A program made the position numbers and the translations under genes. Below are positions 63,901-64,000 of a DNA stretch of 64,000 nt, piece after piece. Within the stretch, counting starts at the first letter, position 1, and every line of letters begins with the position of its first letter. The stretch covers positions 124,001 to 188,000 of the forward strand of contig NZ_JACJON010000057.1 of the NCBI RefSeq assembly GCF_014695585.1. Direction: 5' to 3'. The DNA is from Microcoleus sp. FACHB-831. GTDB lineage: Bacteria > Cyanobacteriota > Cyanobacteriia > Cyanobacteriales > FACHB-T130. The notes beneath the pieces were generated by a model. The model saw only the letters and a program-made list of their open reading frames with translations, ran no database searches and was not told where the DNA came from.

Positions 63901-64000
63901 TCCGCCAGAAGCAGGCAAAGGTTTTCTGTTCGCCCAAGATATCATCAGTATCGACTTATGGGATAATGAGATCGCGATTTTAGTTGCCTGCGAAACTGCG
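60962..64000 (+). CDS. TPR-CHAT caspase-like protease (3' end outside window)
   Basis: 1013 codons visible, open to the window edge. GGAGGAAA lies just before ATG 60962. Residues about 38-410 are nine kinesin-light-chain-type TPR units of 42 residues (RLFEGDHPDVATSLNNLA.LY.SQG.YSEAE...). A helical region follows (about 410-640), then a CHAT domain with the catalytic His864 in IATHGYF and Cys1010 in LVACETA. CHAT proteins are separase/caspase relatives that cut target proteins, in some systems during defence or stress. Two inserts look recent: a 15-residue duplication (62975-63060) and a genomic palindrome read in frame (63339-63390). Confidence 0.93.
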   Translation, partial: MGLINWLGNLATQGQKFAGKISWRQLNLQAFTLYQQGKFYEAAVIAEQALDLAFSLYQDDHPDVATSLSNLALFYKSQGKFSEAEPKYQEALAMRQRLFEGDHPDVATSLNNLAGIYDSQGKFSEAELLFQQALAMWLRLFQGDHPDVATSLNNLAAFYDSQGKFSEAEPKYQEALAMLQRLFEGDHPNVATSLNNLASLYQSQGRYSEAEPKYQEALAMRQRLFEGDHPNVATSLNNLASLYQSQGRYSEAEPLYQQALAMLQRLFNGDHPDVATSLNNLAAFYESQGKFSEAELLFQQALAMLQRLFEGDHPDVATSLNNLAGIYDSQGRYTEAEPLYQQALAMRQCLFEGDHPDVAQSLNNLASLYDSQGRYSKAELLFQQSLAMTQRLFEDDHPQEASILNNLAGLLAATDRPTQALELIQQAAAMEGRIIRRQFAYSSERDRLTYLDTIRTTLEGLLSLVWRYLSDSPEAVQIALDVVLQRKSLSASAIAAFNYALYSGRYPHLQEEFTQLRRLQAELVHLTFDPPLPDPKVPVETYQSLRKAQQKKLAELEAQCQQLEKQLASQVPEIQLQEQECDRRAVALELPSGSTLVEFVRFNLFDFTAPEKTRWQTAQYVAFILPAQQPDAVQMIKLGKAEPIDKLIRVFREAFVKSSNSLGNRKKTKTPDADVGEKPIQQISDPNADVGEKLRQQIFDSILSELRTQVSEVSKHFFIAPDGNLNLLPFQILPMPETDKLLMDEYTISYLSVGRDILRRKVETNRPVSDALIIANPDFNLSVSSKDFSHSSPRSQVQPGNAFREVLPPQLSALSSTFEAVPETGFLGERVAEKLGVKPYLQQEALEPILTSSKCPRLLMIATHGYFAEENQPAYLNLIAQLLNCADGEEREILQKHPQLLDEKLPEIMADVTTYLAANDDENSANWLRNFAKQLPEIINKINPNNSETHRFTTTLVENPMMRSGLAFAGAETWLKGGKLPPEAGKGFLFAQDIISIDLWDNEIAILVACETA
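61139..62190 (+). repeat. Nine 126-base TPR repeats
   Basis: GATCATCC recurs at exact 126-base steps: 61139, 61265, 61391, 61517, 61643, 61769, 61895, 62021 and 62147. Many units are nearly identical at the DNA level, which points to recent expansion or conversion and to copy-number instability. Confidence 0.95.
62975..63060 (+). repeat. 45-base internal duplication in the CHAT gene
   Basis: Two copies 45 bases apart encode DADVGEKPIQQISDP and NADVGEKLRQQIFD. It lies between the helical linker and the CHAT domain. Confidence 0.85.
63339..63390 (+). repeat. Dispersed palindromic repeat inside the CHAT coding frame
   Basis: CTCGTTCCCAGGTTCAACCTGGGAACG is followed by GGGAGGTTCTACCTCCCC, the same two-hairpin plan as at 15095 and 41511. 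It encodes SPRSQVQPGNAFREVLPPQ without breaking the frame. Confidence 0.88.

Overview
The window is a stretch of cyanobacterial chromosome. The strongest evidence is a psb30/ycf12 photosystem II gene at 4237-4377. The rest of the case is the high density of GCGATCGC (HIP1) octamers, a likely aromatic-carotenoid pair (cruE/cruH), DUF1830 and DUF7219-like small proteins, an AMIN-domain TonB-dependent receptor, and many short palindromic and tandem intergenic repeats. Repeat content, WD40/pentapeptide/TPR-CHAT proteins and the mixed gene order suggest a large-genome, probably filamentous cyanobacterium, but the genus cannot be read from this window. I saw no tRNA, rRNA or CRISPR array.

Layout. 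1-9 kb: CPBP protease tail, secreted protein, alpha/beta hydrolase, recJ, psb30, patatin-folB, bestrophin-like channel, proA. 9-20 kb: coiled-coil protein with an internal perfect inverted repeat, M48 protease, seven-bladed WD40 protein, Uma2 remnant, cruH-cruE, ABC-2 transporter pair, short WD40 protein. 20-30 kb: glyS beta subunit, murD, several small cyanobacterial proteins, a fossil response regulator, M28 peptidase, a SafE-type metal-handling membrane protein with a secreted partner, DUF3891. 30-36 kb: a type II restriction-modification pair, tex, Mn-type superoxide dismutase. 36-44 kb: AMIN/TonB-dependent receptor, TPR protein, BlaI/M56 pair, DUF1636, and a HupE/UreJ protein behind a cobalamin riboswitch. 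44-51 kb: ABC exporter, YdcF-type protein, polyphosphate:AMP phosphotransferase, lipoprotein, SPFH protein. 51-56 kb: exopolysaccharide genes (GT4 glycosyltransferase, priming sugar transferase, gmd, fcl) leading to GDP-L-fucose. 56-64 kb: accessory zone with a formyl-THF cyclo-ligase, an orphan sugar-ABC permease, a decayed IS630 element with both ends visible, a palindrome mosaic, and a DUF4384-like gene beside a large TPR-CHAT protease gene cut by the window end.

Functional links. HupE and DUF1636 probably belong to a cobalt/B12 regulon. CruE and CruH probably act in sequence on beta-carotene. The restriction enzyme and methyltransferase genes lie 5 bases apart. The four genes at 51.7-56 kb make and use nucleotide sugars for surface polysaccharide. 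The least explained parts are the TPR-CHAT/DUF4384 module with a genomic palindrome fixed in its reading frame, the TonB-receptor leader that is complementary to the Yfr1 sRNA core, and a 29-base element found upstream of two unrelated genes.
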